From 14-2 sp963628035 (GTDB lineage Bacteria > Bacillota > Clostridia > Lachnospirales > Lachnospiraceae), in assembly GCA_963628035.1 (NCBI GenBank), contig CAVGED010000029.1, positions 1 through 35,375 on the forward strand: a stretch of 35,375 bases of DNA. Direction: 5' to 3'. Under the pieces are notes generated by a model. That model made no database searches. It saw only the letters and a program-made list of their open reading frames with translations, and was not told the DNA's origin. A program made the translations under genes and the position numbers. Numbering within the stretch: the first letter of the stretch is position 1; each line of letters begins with the position of its first letter. Shown here one piece after another: positions 1 to 8,940 of this stretch.

Positions 1-94
1 CAGAATCTATTTTAATTCTGGCCTTTCGATAGAGCTTAACTTCACGGATTCAGGTTGCATGCAAGCATGCTGTTGGATTGTAACCGTACAGATG

Positions 95-131
95 AAAAAA
101 TCCGCAGCCTCCATACGAGAGAACTGCGGAC
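95..131 (-). terminator. Rho-independent terminator after the spore-coat gene pair
   Basis: On the minus strand the stem GTCCGCAG ... CTGCGGAT closes a loop of about 16 bases and runs into six T residues (A-run at 95-100 on the plus strand). It lies 14 bases after the stop codon of the gene at 145-420, the right place to end the two-gene transcript. Positions 1-94 hold no gene that I can support, only short inverted repeats (1-20 and 57-70). Confidence 0.85.
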
Positions 132-144
132 TTCTTTCATAGCA

Positions 145-420
145 TTAAAACTGCTGTGCACACTGGGAGAACTTCTGCTTTGCCTCCTCCACCTTCTGAG
201 CCTGTGCCGGCGGTACCGGATAAAAGCCCTTGGCATGCATCACCTGGAATACATCCTGCTGGATTGCCTGTTCTTTATCCAGACAATCTAGGATTGCATT
301 GCGCACCCCCTGGTGCATACACTCATTTGCCCAGAGATTATAATGCTCTGTAGCCATCTTTTCAGCGGCCAATGCGTCCGCCAGTACCTCTTTTTCCGAA
401 AAAATCTGCTGCTGTTCCAT
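145..420 (-). CDS. Spore coat protein, CotF-like family
   Basis: A 91-residue protein, largely helical, rich in Gln, Ala and Glu, resembling the small CotF-like (COG5577) spore coat proteins of Clostridia. These have a ferritin-like helical fold and are thought to be structural parts of the coat. The segment EKMATEHYNLWANEC followed by a helix ending in MHAKGFYPVPPA is typical of the group, with the family's usual C-terminal Tyr-Pro turn. There is no signal peptide or membrane segment. A GGAGGAG ribosome site lies 7 bases before the ATG. The gene follows the smaller protein at 433-630 by 12 bases, so the two are probably co-transcribed, and a terminator follows. The family assignment comes from sequence resemblance; a role in this organism's coat is inferred. 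Confidence 0.75.
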   Translation of the reverse strand: MEQQQIFSEKEVLADALAAEKMATEHYNLWANECMHQGVRNAILDCLDKEQAIQQDVFQVMHAKGFYPVPPAQAQKVEEAKQKFSQCAQQF

Positions 421-432
421 TCTGCGCTCCTC

Positions 433-630
433 CTATCTCAGCTGTGCATACAGGGACTTGAAGTGCTCCTGATGCTTGTTTGCGATCTCTGTAAATTTCC
501 CTTTTACTTCCGTATCCTGGCTGTGCTGAGCTAACATCTGGAATTTCTTTACCAGCAGTTCTTCTTCATTCAGAAGCTCATTCAATCCGGTCAGTTCCTT
601 TTCCGATAACTGATTGTTCATAAAATTCAT
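433..630 (-). CDS. Small helical protein, probable spore coat-associated
   Basis: A 65-residue acidic, fully helical protein beginning MNFMNNQLSEKELTGLNELL. The pattern of two amphipathic helices (NEEELLVKKFQMLAQ and FTEIANKHQEHFKSLYAQL) resembles the short ferritin-like proteins often encoded next to CotF-type coat genes in Clostridia. A GGAGAG ribosome site lies just ahead of the first ATG. It is the upstream member of a two-gene unit with the coat protein at 145-420. No catalytic residues or export signal are visible. The link to the spore coat rests on the neighbour and the fold-like pattern, so the exact function is unknown. No terminator was found between dnaJ and this gene. Confidence 0.65.
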   Translation of the reverse strand: MNFMNNQLSEKELTGLNELLNEEELLVKKFQMLAQHSQDTEVKGKFTEIANKHQEHFKSLYAQLR

Positions 631-712
631 GGGACTCTCCTTTGCTCTGTGGCCTTCTTATGCCTTTACAAGGATAGCATTTCCCGCCTGACCGGATTTT
701 AATCATGGATTT

Positions 713-1897
713 TTATATATCTTCAAACGTCTCCTTGAGCCGATCCCGGAAGCCCTTCTTCTTTCCGCGCTTATCCTCGGTGGGTGCCGCCCCGTTCTGG
801 CTCTTTAAGGTCTGTCCGCTGACATCATCAAAATGTCGCAGTGCCTCCTTGGCCTCTGCATTCAAGGATGTGGGCACCTGAACCACAAGCGTTACATACT
901 GGTCGCCACGGATCGCCTTGTTTCGAAGGGACGGAATTCCTTTTCCTTTCAGCCGGATCCTGGTGTCTGTCTGGGTTCCCGGCTTCACCTCGTAGAGTAC
1001 ATCACCGTCTATGGTGCTGATCTTCACCTCTCCGCCCAGCGCTGCCTGTGCAAAGGAGATGGGAGCTGTGGAGTAGACATTCATATCCTGACGCTGGAAT
1101 ATCGGATGGCGGGATACAACCACCTCAACCAGCAGATCTCCTCTGGAACCGCCGCCTGTTCCCGGCTCGCCCTTCTCCCGGATCCGCACACTCTGGCCGT
1201 TATCGATACCTGCAGGAATGCTGACCTTGATCTTCTTCCTGCTGGCAATATAGCCGGTTCCACGGCAGTCCGGACACTTCTCACGGATCACCTTGCCGGT
1301 TCCCTGGCAGTCCGGACAGGTCTGGACATTCTGAACCATTCCCAGGAAGGACTGCTGTGTATATACTACCTTGCCCTTACCGCCGCACTTGCTACAGGTC
1401 TCCGGCGACGTGCCGGGCTTCGCGCCTGTGGCGTGGCAGGTCTTGCATTCATCCTTTAATGTGATCTCAATCTCCTTCTCACAGCCGAAGGCTGCCTCCT
1501 CAAAGGAGATCCGTACTGACGCCCGCAGGTTGGCGCCCTTCATGGGGCCGTTGTTTGCAGAACGTCTTCTGCTGCCGCCCCCGAAGAAGTCACCGAAGAT
1601 ATCGCCGAAAATATCACCCATATCCATGCCGGAGAAGTCAAAGCCTCCCGCTCCGCCTGCACCGCCCTCGAAGGCCGCATGGCCAAACTGATCGTACTGG
1701 CGGCGCTTCTCCGCATCACTCAAGACCGCATAAGCCTCGGACGCCTCTTTGAACTTCTTTTCCGCCTCGGCATCCCCCGGATTCATGTCTGGATGATATT
1801 TCTTTGCCAGCACACGGTACGCCTTCTTTATTGCTGCGTCATCGGCATTTCGGTCAACGCCGAGAACCTCGTAATAATCTCTTTTCTGTTCTGCCAT
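713..1897 (-). CDS. dnaJ: Chaperone protein DnaJ (Hsp40)
   Basis: DnaJ stimulates the DnaK ATPase and delivers unfolded clients; it acts in the cytoplasm. At 394 residues it has the full type I layout: a J domain with the HPD motif at residues 35-37, a Gly/Phe-rich stretch (about 75-110, including GGAGGAGGFDFSGMDMGDIF), a zinc-binding cysteine-rich domain with four CxxCxGxG-like repeats (CKTCHATG, CSKCGGKG, CPDCQGTG, CPDCRGTG), then the beta-rich substrate-binding domain. It is the last gene of hrcA-grpE-dnaK-dnaJ. An 82-base gap holding a strong hairpin separates it from dnaK. The C-terminus is Lys/Arg-rich (DKRGKKKGFRDRLKETFEDI), otherwise ordinary. Confidence 0.97.
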   Translation of the reverse strand: MAEQKRDYYEVLGVDRNADDAAIKKAYRVLAKKYHPDMNPGDAEAEKKFKEASEAYAVLSDAEKRRQYDQFGHAAFEGGAGGAGGFDFSGMDMGDIFGDIFGDFFGGGSRRRSANNGPMKGANLRASVRISFEEAAFGCEKEIEITLKDECKTCHATGAKPGTSPETCSKCGGKGKVVYTQQSFLGMVQNVQTCPDCQGTGKVIREKCPDCRGTGYIASRKKIKVSIPAGIDNGQSVRIREKGEPGTGGGSRGDLLVEVVVSRHPIFQRQDMNVYSTAPISFAQAALGGEVKISTIDGDVLYEVKPGTQTDTRIRLKGKGIPSLRNKAIRGDQYVTLVVQVPTSLNAEAKEALRHFDDVSGQTLKSQNGAAPTEDKRGKKKGFRDRLKETFEDI

Positions 1898-1920
1898 AAC
1901 TGATTCCCTCTTTACCGTTC

Positions 1921-1954
1921 ACAAGGGTTGACAGTAAAACTGCCAACCCCTTGT
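1921..1954 (-). other. Intercistronic hairpin between dnaK and dnaJ
   Basis: The plus-strand arms 1921-1935 and 1939-1954 pair over about 15 positions with one bulged base and one mismatch around an AAA loop. Read on the minus strand the hairpin begins ACAAGGGGTTGGCAG. No T-run follows, so it does not look like a full terminator. It could protect or process the mRNA between the two chaperone genes. Confidence 0.7.
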
Positions 1955-1978
1955 TCATTCTAAAATACCATAAGGTAC

Positions 1979-3850
1979 TTACACTTCTTTGTAGTCCGCG
2001 TCTACCACGTCATCCTCCGGTGCGCTGTAGCTCTCCGCTCCCGGATTCGGGCCAGCGCTCTGAGCGCCTGCACCCTGGGCAGCCTGTGCCTGCTCATACA
2101 TCTTGGCAAATACCTTCTGGGCGCTCTCCATCAGCTTCTCTTTCGCCGCTTTCATCTCGCCCACCTGGTCATCGGTCATATCCTCTGCATTGGGATGAGC
2201 CTCTACCAGAGACTTCAGAGCATTCAGGTCAGCTTCTACCGCCGCCTTATCGTTGGCATCGATGTTGTTTCCAACCTCTTCCAGGGCTTTCTCAGTCTGG
2301 AATACGAAGGAATCTGCATCGTTTCTGGTATCAATTGCTTCCTTACGCTTCTTATCCTGTGCCTCAAACTCAGCCGCTTCCTTTACAGCCTTGTCGATAT
2401 CTGCCTCCGACATGTTGGAGCCTGCTGTGATGGTGATATGCTGCTCCTTGCCGGTTCCAAGATCCTTAGCGGATACATTCACAATACCGTTGGCATCAAT
2501 ATCAAAGGTAACCTCGATCTGCGGAACACCACGCCGTGCTGGCGGGATTCCATCCAGACGGAACTGACCTAAGGATTTATTATCTCTTGCAAACTGCCGC
2601 TCACCCTGTACCACGTTGATATCAACAGCGGTCTGGTTATCCGCAGCGGTGGAGAAGATCTGGCTCTTCTTGGTGGGGATCGTTGTATTACGCTCGATCA
2701 GCCGTGTAGCCACACCACCCATAGTCTCAATGGACAGTGACAACGGCGTTACATCCAGCAGAAGGATCTCACCTGCACCGGCATCGCCAGCCAGCTTACC
2801 GCCCTGGATAGAGGCACCGATTGCCACACACTCATCCGGGTTCAGAGACTTGCTGGGCTCCTTACCAGTCAACTGCCGTACCTTATCCTGCATGGCCGGA
2901 ACACGTGTAGAACCACCTACCAGAAGCACCTGGCCAAGATCAGCAGCAGTAATGCCCGCGTCACGCAGCGCATTCTGAACCGGAACAGCGGTACGCTCCA
3001 CCAGGTCATGGGTCAGTTCATCGAACTTCGCTCTTGTCAGGTTCATATCAAAATGCTTCGGTCCATCTGCCGTAGCAGTGATGAACGGAAGGTTGATGTT
3101 GGTCGTGGTAGCGGAGGACAGTTCCTTCTTCGCCTTCTCAGCCGCCTCTTTCAGTCTCTGCAGAGCCATCTTATCATTGGAAAGGTCTACGCCCTCAGTT
3201 CTCTTGAACTCTGCCAGCATATAATCGGTGATCTTCTGGTCGAAGTCATCGCCGCCCAGACGGTTATCGCCGGAAGTGGACAACACTTCGATAACACCCT
3301 CGCCGATCTCGATGATCGATACATCGAAGGTACCGCCGCCCAGATCGTATACCATGATCTTCTGCTCTTTCTCATTGTCAAGTCCGTAAGCCAGTGCCGC
3401 AGCCGTCGGCTCGTTGATGATACGTTTTACATCCAGGCCGGCAATCTTACCTGCATCCTTGGTTGCCTGACGCTGTGCATCATTGAAGTAAGCGGGTACC
3501 GTGATAACTGCTTCCGTTACCTTCTCGCCCAGATAATTCTCTGCATCTGCCTTCAATTTCTGAAGGATCATAGCGGATATCTCCTGCGGTGAATACTTCT
3601 TGCCGTCGATGTCTCTCTTATGGTCAGTACCCATCTCACGCTTGATGGATGAGATGGTCTTCTCCGCGTTGGTGACCGCCTGACGCTTTGCCGGCTCACC
3701 TACCAGACGTTCCCCGGTCTTTGTGAACGCCACAACAGACGGTGTCGTTCTTGCTCCTTCTGTATTGGCGATAACCACAGGTTTACCACCTTCCATAACT
3801 GCCACACAGCTGTTTGTTGTTCCTAAGTCAATACCAATAATCTTGCTCAT
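1979..3850 (-). CDS. dnaK: Chaperone protein DnaK (Hsp70)
   Basis: The central ATP-driven chaperone of the DnaK-DnaJ-GrpE machine. The 623-residue protein opens with the Hsp70 signature IIGIDLGTTNSCVAVMEGG and carries the second (MVYDLGGGTFDVS) and third (VLLVGGSTRVPAMQ) Hsp70 motifs of the nucleotide-binding domain. The linker and substrate-binding domain follow (EILLLDVTPLSLSIETMGG), then a helical lid ending in an acidic tail, APEDDVVDADYKEV. Length and motifs are normal for Gram-positive DnaK. A GGAGG ribosome site lies just before the ATG. It is third in the operon, 32 bases after grpE, and falls under the CIRCE operator upstream of hrcA; no CIRCE is seen directly ahead of dnaK. Confidence 0.99.
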   Translation of the reverse strand: MSKIIGIDLGTTNSCVAVMEGGKPVVIANTEGARTTPSVVAFTKTGERLVGEPAKRQAVTNAEKTISSIKREMGTDHKRDIDGKKYSPQEISAMILQKLKADAENYLGEKVTEAVITVPAYFNDAQRQATKDAGKIAGLDVKRIINEPTAAALAYGLDNEKEQKIMVYDLGGGTFDVSIIEIGEGVIEVLSTSGDNRLGGDDFDQKITDYMLAEFKRTEGVDLSNDKMALQRLKEAAEKAKKELSSATTTNINLPFITATADGPKHFDMNLTRAKFDELTHDLVERTAVPVQNALRDAGITAADLGQVLLVGGSTRVPAMQDKVRQLTGKEPSKSLNPDECVAIGASIQGGKLAGDAGAGEILLLDVTPLSLSIETMGGVATRLIERNTTIPTKKSQIFSTAADNQTAVDINVVQGERQFARDNKSLGQFRLDGIPPARRGVPQIEVTFDIDANGIVNVSAKDLGTGKEQHITITAGSNMSEADIDKAVKEAAEFEAQDKKRKEAIDTRNDADSFVFQTEKALEEVGNNIDANDKAAVEADLNALKSLVEAHPNAEDMTDDQVGEMKAAKEKLMESAQKVFAKMYEQAQAAQGAGAQSAGPNPGAESYSAPEDDVVDADYKEV

Positions 3851-3882
3851 AATTATTTCCTCCTATATTTTGAATAAATTTT

Positions 3883-4608
3883 TTACTGTACTACTGATAC
3901 CATGCTGTGTCTTACGACACTGTCACGGTACATATATCCCTTCTGCAGCTCCTGGGCTACAGTTCCGGATTCCAACTCATCATTTTCCACCTGCATAACT
4001 GCATTGTGGAAATCAGGATTAAACTCCTGACCTACCGCATCGATGGCCTTCACACCAAGATTCTCAAGCTCGGTCATCAGCTGCCGATAAATCTTATCCA
4101 TACCCTGTACATAAGGGTCATCCTTCGCTTCCTCCGGGATCGCATTTAATCCACGTTCGAAGCTGTCCACCACCGGCAGGATCTTTTCAACCACACTCTT
4201 GGCGCCGATTTCATACATCTGGGACTTCTCCCGTTCCGTACGCTTGCGGAAATTATCGAATTCCGCCATCTGACGTCTCAGCTTATCATTCAAGTCTGCG
4301 ATCTGTTCCGCCGACTTATCCTTTTTCTTCTCCTTCTTACGGAACAAGGACTTTTTCCTGTCCTCCTCATCGCTGTCCGGGGAATCCTCCTCATCAGCTT
4401 CCTCCAGGTCATCCTCTTCTTCCGAGGCTTTCTCTGAATCTTCACCTACAGCTTCCCGGTTATTCCCTGCTTCCCTGGCGGAACCATCCCGACAGTCTTG
4501 CGATTCTATCTGTTCTTCATCGGAAGCTTCCTGGTCATTTACGACTTCTTCTGCTTCCGGAGTCCCGTCATATTTCAGATCATCATTTTCTCTTTCCATA
4601 TCCGTCAC
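3883..4608 (-). CDS. grpE: Nucleotide exchange factor GrpE
   Basis: GrpE releases ADP from DnaK and resets the chaperone cycle. The C-terminal two thirds show the GrpE dimer helices and beta domain (AEFDNFRKRTEREK ... VDSFERGLNAI ... GMDKIYRQLMTELENLGV ... FNPDFHNAVMQVEND ... GYMYRDSVVRHSMVSV). The first 85 or so residues are an extremely acidic, Glu/Asp/Ser-rich extension, longer than in E. coli. The start is uncertain: I chose a GTG with AGGTGG 8 bases upstream (241 residues); another in-frame GTG at 4620 and an ATG three codons downstream of the chosen start are alternatives. It follows hrcA by only a few bases and is co-transcribed with it. Confidence 0.96.
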   Translation of the reverse strand: MTDMERENDDLKYDGTPEAEEVVNDQEASDEEQIESQDCRDGSAREAGNNREAVGEDSEKASEEEDDLEEADEEDSPDSDEEDRKKSLFRKKEKKKDKSAEQIADLNDKLRRQMAEFDNFRKRTEREKSQMYEIGAKSVVEKILPVVDSFERGLNAIPEEAKDDPYVQGMDKIYRQLMTELENLGVKAIDAVGQEFNPDFHNAVMQVENDELESGTVAQELQKGYMYRDSVVRHSMVSVVQ

Positions 4609-4625
4609 TCGTCTTACCACCTTTC

Positions 4626-5675
4626 TTATCCTTCCTCATTGTCTTTCGGCTTTCGGAATATATTATCAAGCTGAACCTTTAATGTCTTCAGATTATCAAC
4701 CACATTCTCATAATCCATACGCTTGGGCCCGATGATTCCGATGGTTCCCTGCATGCCTTCTCCCAACTCGTAAGTGGCAGTCACAACACTGCAGTCCTTC
4801 ATGGTTGATACCGGGGATTCATCTCCGATATATACCTGAATACCGGTCTCCTCCTCGCTGCCTAACGTCTGATCCACCAGTCTGGCTAACTGCTGCTTCT
4901 CTTCAAAGGCTGAGATCAGTTCACTGGCTTTACTGGAATCGGCAAGCTCCGGATATTTGAAAATATTCGTTGCACCGCTGGTGTAGATCTGCAGGTCTTC
5001 ATCCTCCTGTACAGCCGCCGCCACCGCATCCAACACCATTCCAATGAAATCACTGTGAATGCCTGCCTGTTCCTTCAGCTTCGCGATGGTCGCCAGATTG
5101 ATTTCTTCCAGTGACAGTCCATTCAAGCTGGTATTCAGAAGGATGTTCAGCTTCAGCATAGTCTCATTGTCCAGCGGATCACTCACCGTAATCATCTTAT
5201 TCTTGACAATGTTGGCTTCTGTCACGATCACCGCCAGAATCTGTTCTGCATCCACCTGGGACAGCTGGATGAACTTCAGCTTGTTGCGGTGAATGGAGGG
5301 AGCTGTTATCATGGTGGCATAATTGGTGTTGTTGGCTAAAAGCTTCACCACCTGCTTCAGAACCTGCTCCATCTTCTCGGTACGCTCGATCATAAACTCC
5401 TTGATCTCGGTAACCTCCCGCTCCTTCTGGGCCATCAGGTTATCTACATAGAAGCGGTAACCCAGATCCGAAGGAATCCGGCCGGCTGAGGTGTGGGGCT
5501 GGATGATATAACCAAGCTCCTCCAGATCAGACATCTCGTTACGGATGGTGGCCGAACTCAGATTCAAATCAGAATACTTTGAGATCGTCCTGGAACCAAC
5601 CGGCTCGCCCGTCTCCAAATAGGTCCGGATGATTGCATTTAAGATTTTTGTTTTTCTCTCATCTAATCCTTGCAT
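4626..5675 (-). CDS. hrcA: Heat-inducible transcription repressor HrcA
   Basis: HrcA represses class I heat-shock genes by binding CIRCE and needs GroEL to stay active. The 349-residue protein has the N-terminal winged helix (ILNAIIRTYLETGEPVGSRT, then NLSSATIRNEMSDLEELGYI) and the conserved HTSAGRIPSDLGYRFYVD segment of the family, followed by the GAF-like and dimerisation region (YELGEGMQGTIGIIGPKRMDYENV). It is the first gene of the operon. AGGAG lies a few bases before the ATG, and a perfect CIRCE sits 22 bases upstream, so the gene is autoregulated. Overlapping or near-abutting spacing with grpE suggests coupled translation. Confidence 0.98.
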   Translation of the reverse strand: MQGLDERKTKILNAIIRTYLETGEPVGSRTISKYSDLNLSSATIRNEMSDLEELGYIIQPHTSAGRIPSDLGYRFYVDNLMAQKEREVTEIKEFMIERTEKMEQVLKQVVKLLANNTNYATMITAPSIHRNKLKFIQLSQVDAEQILAVIVTEANIVKNKMITVSDPLDNETMLKLNILLNTSLNGLSLEEINLATIAKLKEQAGIHSDFIGMVLDAVAAAVQEDEDLQIYTSGATNIFKYPELADSSKASELISAFEEKQQLARLVDQTLGSEEETGIQVYIGDESPVSTMKDCSVVTATYELGEGMQGTIGIIGPKRMDYENVVDNLKTLKVQLDNIFRKPKDNEEG

Positions 5676-5696
5676 TCAATCACTCCTATGTCGTTG

Positions 5697-5723
5697 TTAG
5701 CACTCAACGTTTAAGAGTGCTAA
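5697..5723 (-). promoter_or_regulatory. CIRCE operator of the hrcA operon
   Basis: TTAGCACTC at 5697-5705 and GAGTGCTAA at 5715-5723, separated by exactly nine bases, match the CIRCE consensus perfectly. This is the binding site of HrcA, and it lies between the promoter and the hrcA start, where it can act both as operator and as an mRNA hairpin. Just upstream (5730-5750) is a weaker, imperfect TGCT/AGCA palindrome carrying another CACTC half. Confidence 0.97.
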
Positions 5724-5736
5724 CATCTATGCTCTT

Positions 5737-5765
5737 AAGATAGCACTCTCACTTTTCTTTGTCAA
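5737..5765 (-). promoter_or_regulatory. Sigma-A promoter of hrcA-grpE-dnaK-dnaJ
   Basis: On the minus strand a consensus -35 TTGACA (5765-5760) is followed after 17 bases by TATCTT (5742-5737). Transcription should start near 5730, so the CIRCE lies within the first 40 transcribed bases, as in other Firmicutes. Confidence 0.85.
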
Positions 5766-5797
5766 TAGTCTTTTTCTATTTTTTTCATTTTTTAGAA

Positions 5798-6985
5798 TTA
5801 TTTTAGAAATTCTGCCATGACATAGTTGCTGACCGAGATTCCTTCCTCCGTCAGAAAGACATATCCCGCCTGCTGCATAAGAAGTCCCTGGTCGCACAGC
5901 CGTCGGATCACATCTCCGTAGACACCTTCCAGCTCTACACCGAAGGTAGAACGGAATTCCAATCTGGATACTCCCTCCATCATGCGCAGTCCGAGAAACA
6001 TGAATTCCTCCATCTGTTCCCGGCGGCTTAAACGCTGCAGATTCTCTGAAGTATCGATGCCATCCCCATCCTGTGCTGCCAGATATGCGTTCATATCCGT
6101 TGTATTAGAGAAACGCACATTTTCTACCAATGATGCGCTTCCAAGCCCCAGCCCCAGATAATTCTCCCGACGCCAATAGCCGATGTTATGTCTGCACTCC
6201 CGCCCCGGACGAGCATAGTTGGAGATTTCATAATGGCGATATCCGTGTCCGGCAAGGTATTCCCCCGTCCAGTCATACATCTCACGTTCCGTCTCCTCCG
6301 TTGGGAGATACAGAGGCTCCTGTCCCTCTTCTCTTCTTTGTTCATCCTCGCCGAAGCGCGCATAGAAGGGCGTTCCTTCCTCTATAATAAGACTATACGC
6401 AGAGATATGCTCCGGTTGCAGAGACACGATCTTTTTCAAGTTGCCCCGCCAATCAGCAAGGGCCTGTCCGGGAAGCCCTGACATCAGATCCACATTCACA
6501 TTGTCAAATCCGGCCTTTCGCACCAGGTCATAGCTCATCAGAAACTGTTCATAGGTGTGGATCCGCCCTAACAACTGAAGCTCATGGTTATGAACCGACT
6601 GAAGTCCCAGGCTGATCCGGTTGATACCGGCACTTCTATAGTCTTCCGTTTTTTCCTTATTTAATGTACCCGGATTGCACTCGATGGTGATCTCCGCTGT
6701 TTTTTCCACGGAAAAAGAGGCGTACACCGTATCAAGGATCCCGGCGAGCGCCTCTGCTGGAAGCACAGACGGCGTACCGCCACCGATGAAAATAGACGGT
6801 ACGCTGTAGCTGTGAAATATTTCTGCTCTTTTCCTGATTTCTTTCTTTAAAGCTTTTACATACTGTTCCTGTGTCGATTGATCCGAAGGTGCGGAGAGAA
6901 AATCGCAATACTGGCATTTCTGCCTGCAAAAAGGAATATGCAGATACAATTCTAATTTTCTTTCTTTTACTCCGCATTCTGTCAT
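5798..6985 (-). CDS. hemW: Radical SAM heme chaperone HemW
   Basis: HemW proteins resemble oxygen-independent coproporphyrinogen oxidase but bind heme and pass it to target proteins. The 395-residue protein has the radical-SAM cysteines at residues 20, 24 and 27 (CRQKCQYC), the SAM-binding GGGTPS motif, and the HNxxYW-type motif CRHNIGYWRRENYLGLG that marks HemW rather than true HemN. The start was set by AAGGAGGA 6 bases before the ATG at 6985; a longer frame to 7012 has no such site. It lies downstream of lepA, as in Bacillus, separated by a short inverted-repeat element. Many genes like this are annotated hemN; the motif argues against that. Confidence 0.93.
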   Translation of the reverse strand: MTECGVKERKLELYLHIPFCRQKCQYCDFLSAPSDQSTQEQYVKALKKEIRKRAEIFHSYSVPSIFIGGGTPSVLPAEALAGILDTVYASFSVEKTAEITIECNPGTLNKEKTEDYRSAGINRISLGLQSVHNHELQLLGRIHTYEQFLMSYDLVRKAGFDNVNVDLMSGLPGQALADWRGNLKKIVSLQPEHISAYSLIIEEGTPFYARFGEDEQRREEGQEPLYLPTEETEREMYDWTGEYLAGHGYRHYEISNYARPGRECRHNIGYWRRENYLGLGLGSASLVENVRFSNTTDMNAYLAAQDGDGIDTSENLQRLSRREQMEEFMFLGLRMMEGVSRLEFRSTFGVELEGVYGDVIRRLCDQGLLMQQAGYVFLTEEGISVSNYVMAEFLK

Positions 6986-7021
6986 ACGCTTCCTCCTTGT
7001 GCGATAATGCATACTATTTGC

Positions 7022-7067
7022 TGTAACAGTTCAATCCACATCCTTCCTCGTTCCGGCTAAACTGTTA
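7022..7067. repeat. Short copy of the AACAGTT inverted-repeat family
   Basis: TAACAGTT (7024-7031) and AACTGTTA (7060-7067) face each other across 28 bases. The outer ends read TGTAACAGTTCAATCC and, on the other strand, ATAACAGTTTAGCCGG. These match the ends of the larger elements at 8982-9064 and 28271-28533. The element begins 3 bases after the lepA stop codon. Confidence 0.6.
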
Positions 7068-7070
7068 TTT

Positions 7071-8885
7071 TTAGTCCTCATCCAGCTTCAGTACGCTCAT
7101 GAAAGCCTTCTGGGGGATCTCCACGTTTCCGATCTGGCGCATCCGCTTCTTGCCCTCCTTCTGCTTCTCCAGAAGCTTTCGCTTTCTTGTGATATCACCG
7201 CCGTAGCACTTAGCCAGCACATCCTTACGCATAGCCTTCACGGTCTCTCTGGCGATGACCTTGCCCCCGATGGCTGCCTGAATGGGAATCTCAAACAGAT
7301 GCCTTGGAATCTCCTCCTTCAGCTTCTCGCACATCTTCCTGCCTCGTTCATAGGCTGTCCCGCTGTATACGATAAAGGACAGTGCATCGACTTCTTCCCT
7401 ATTAATAAGGATGTCCAGCTTCACCAGATCACTCTTGGCATATCCCTTCATCTCATAATCGAAGGAAGCGTAACCTCTGGAGCGCGATTTTAATGCATCA
7501 AAAAAGTCATAAATGATCTCATTTAAGGGCAGATCATACTTTATGAGTGCACGCGTCTCTTCCATATATTCCATGCTGATATAGATGCCGCGCCGTTCCT
7601 GGCACAGATCCATAATTGCCCCAATATATTCGCTGGTCACCATGATCTCCGCGCTGACCATGGGTTCCTCCATATAGTCGATCTCCGTCGGTTCCGGCAT
7701 ATTGGAGGGATTCGTTAAGTCAATGACATCCCCATTGGTCTTGTGTACCTTGTAGACAACACCGGGAGCGGTGGTCACCAGATCCAGATTGAATTCCCGC
7801 TCCAGACGTTCCTGCACAATCTCTAAATGCAGCAGCCCCAGGAAGCCGCAGCGGAACCCAAATCCCAAGGCCACCGAGGTCTCCGGCTCAAACTGCAGTG
7901 CAGCATCGTTTAGCTGAAGCTTCTCCAATGCATCACGCAGATCTGGATACTTGGCGCCGTCCGCCGGATACAACCCGCAGTACACCATGGGATTCACCTT
8001 TTTATAACCGGGAAGGGCTTCCTTACAGGGACTTACCGCATTGGTAATGGTGTCGCCCACCCGCGTATCCTTAACATTCTTCAGGCTTGCCGTAATGTAG
8101 CCCACCATGCCCGCCGAAAGCTCCTCGCAGGGAATAAACTGTCCGGCTCCGAAATAACCAACCTCCACCACCTCTGCCGAGGCTCCGGTCGCCATCATTC
8201 GGATGGGCGTCCCCTGCTTCACCGTGCCGTCCATGATCCGGCAGAACACAATGACACCCTTGTAGGAATCGTATAGGGAATCAAAGATCAGCGCCTTTAA
8301 CGGTGCATTCGAATCCCCCTTGGGCGCAGGAATCTTCGCTACGATCTGTTCCAGCACATCCTCCACATTGAGACCTGTCTTGGCTGAGATCTGCGGTGCG
8401 TCCTGGGCCTCCAGTCCGATCACGTCCTCGATCTCCTCAATGACACGCGCAGGATCGGCGCTTGGCAGGTCGATCTTATTGATCACCGGCAGCACCTCCA
8501 GATCATGATCCAGTGCCAGATAGACATTTGCCAGCGTCTGGGCCTCAATTCCCTGCGCTGCGTCCACCACCAGCACCGCCCCCTCACAGGCCGCCAGACT
8601 GCGGGACACCTCATAATTAAAGTCCACATGTCCCGGGGTATCGATGAGATTAAAGATATATTCCTCCCCGTCCTTGGCCTTGTAAACGATACGCACTGAC
8701 TGTGCCTTAATGGTGATCCCGCGCTCCCGCTCCAGATCCATATTGTCCAGTACCTGCGCCTGCATCTCCCGGCTGGTGAGAAGTCCGGTCATCTCGATGA
8801 TCCGGTCCGCCAGCGTCGACTTTCCGTGATCTATATGTGCAATAATACAAAAATTGCGAATTTTGCTCTGATCTATTCCTGCCAT
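7071..8885 (-). CDS. lepA: Elongation factor 4 (LepA) GTPase
   Basis: LepA is a ribosome-associated GTPase that back-translocates or rescues stalled ribosomes and assists assembly. The 604-residue protein has the G1 motif AHIDHGKST (residues 16-24), the switch region with RGITIK, DTPGHVDF and NKIDLP, then the EF-G-like domains and the LepA-specific C-terminal domain (KADLVKLDILIN-like segment, YGGDITRKRKLLEKQKEGKKRMRQIG). The start is set by AGGAGG 6 bases ahead of ATG at 8885. A longer frame to 8981 exists, but it lacks a ribosome site and would overlap the promoter. The gene sits between spoIIP and hemW, the usual Firmicutes order. Confidence 0.98.
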   Translation of the reverse strand: MAGIDQSKIRNFCIIAHIDHGKSTLADRIIEMTGLLTSREMQAQVLDNMDLERERGITIKAQSVRIVYKAKDGEEYIFNLIDTPGHVDFNYEVSRSLAACEGAVLVVDAAQGIEAQTLANVYLALDHDLEVLPVINKIDLPSADPARVIEEIEDVIGLEAQDAPQISAKTGLNVEDVLEQIVAKIPAPKGDSNAPLKALIFDSLYDSYKGVIVFCRIMDGTVKQGTPIRMMATGASAEVVEVGYFGAGQFIPCEELSAGMVGYITASLKNVKDTRVGDTITNAVSPCKEALPGYKKVNPMVYCGLYPADGAKYPDLRDALEKLQLNDAALQFEPETSVALGFGFRCGFLGLLHLEIVQERLEREFNLDLVTTAPGVVYKVHKTNGDVIDLTNPSNMPEPTEIDYMEEPMVSAEIMVTSEYIGAIMDLCQERRGIYISMEYMEETRALIKYDLPLNEIIYDFFDALKSRSRGYASFDYEMKGYAKSDLVKLDILINREEVDALSFIVYSGTAYERGRKMCEKLKEEIPRHLFEIPIQAAIGGKVIARETVKAMRKDVLAKCYGGDITRKRKLLEKQKEGKKRMRQIGNVEIPQKAFMSVLKLDED

Positions 8886-8940
8886 GTTGTTCCTCCTGCA
8901 GTGTCTTTCTATATCGCTCCGTGAATTATCATTTCTCTTC

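Noticed and set aside
57..70. GCATGC-AA-GCATGC near the left edge
   Set aside because: A self-complementary six-base word repeated once is too short to call, and nothing nearby gives it a role.
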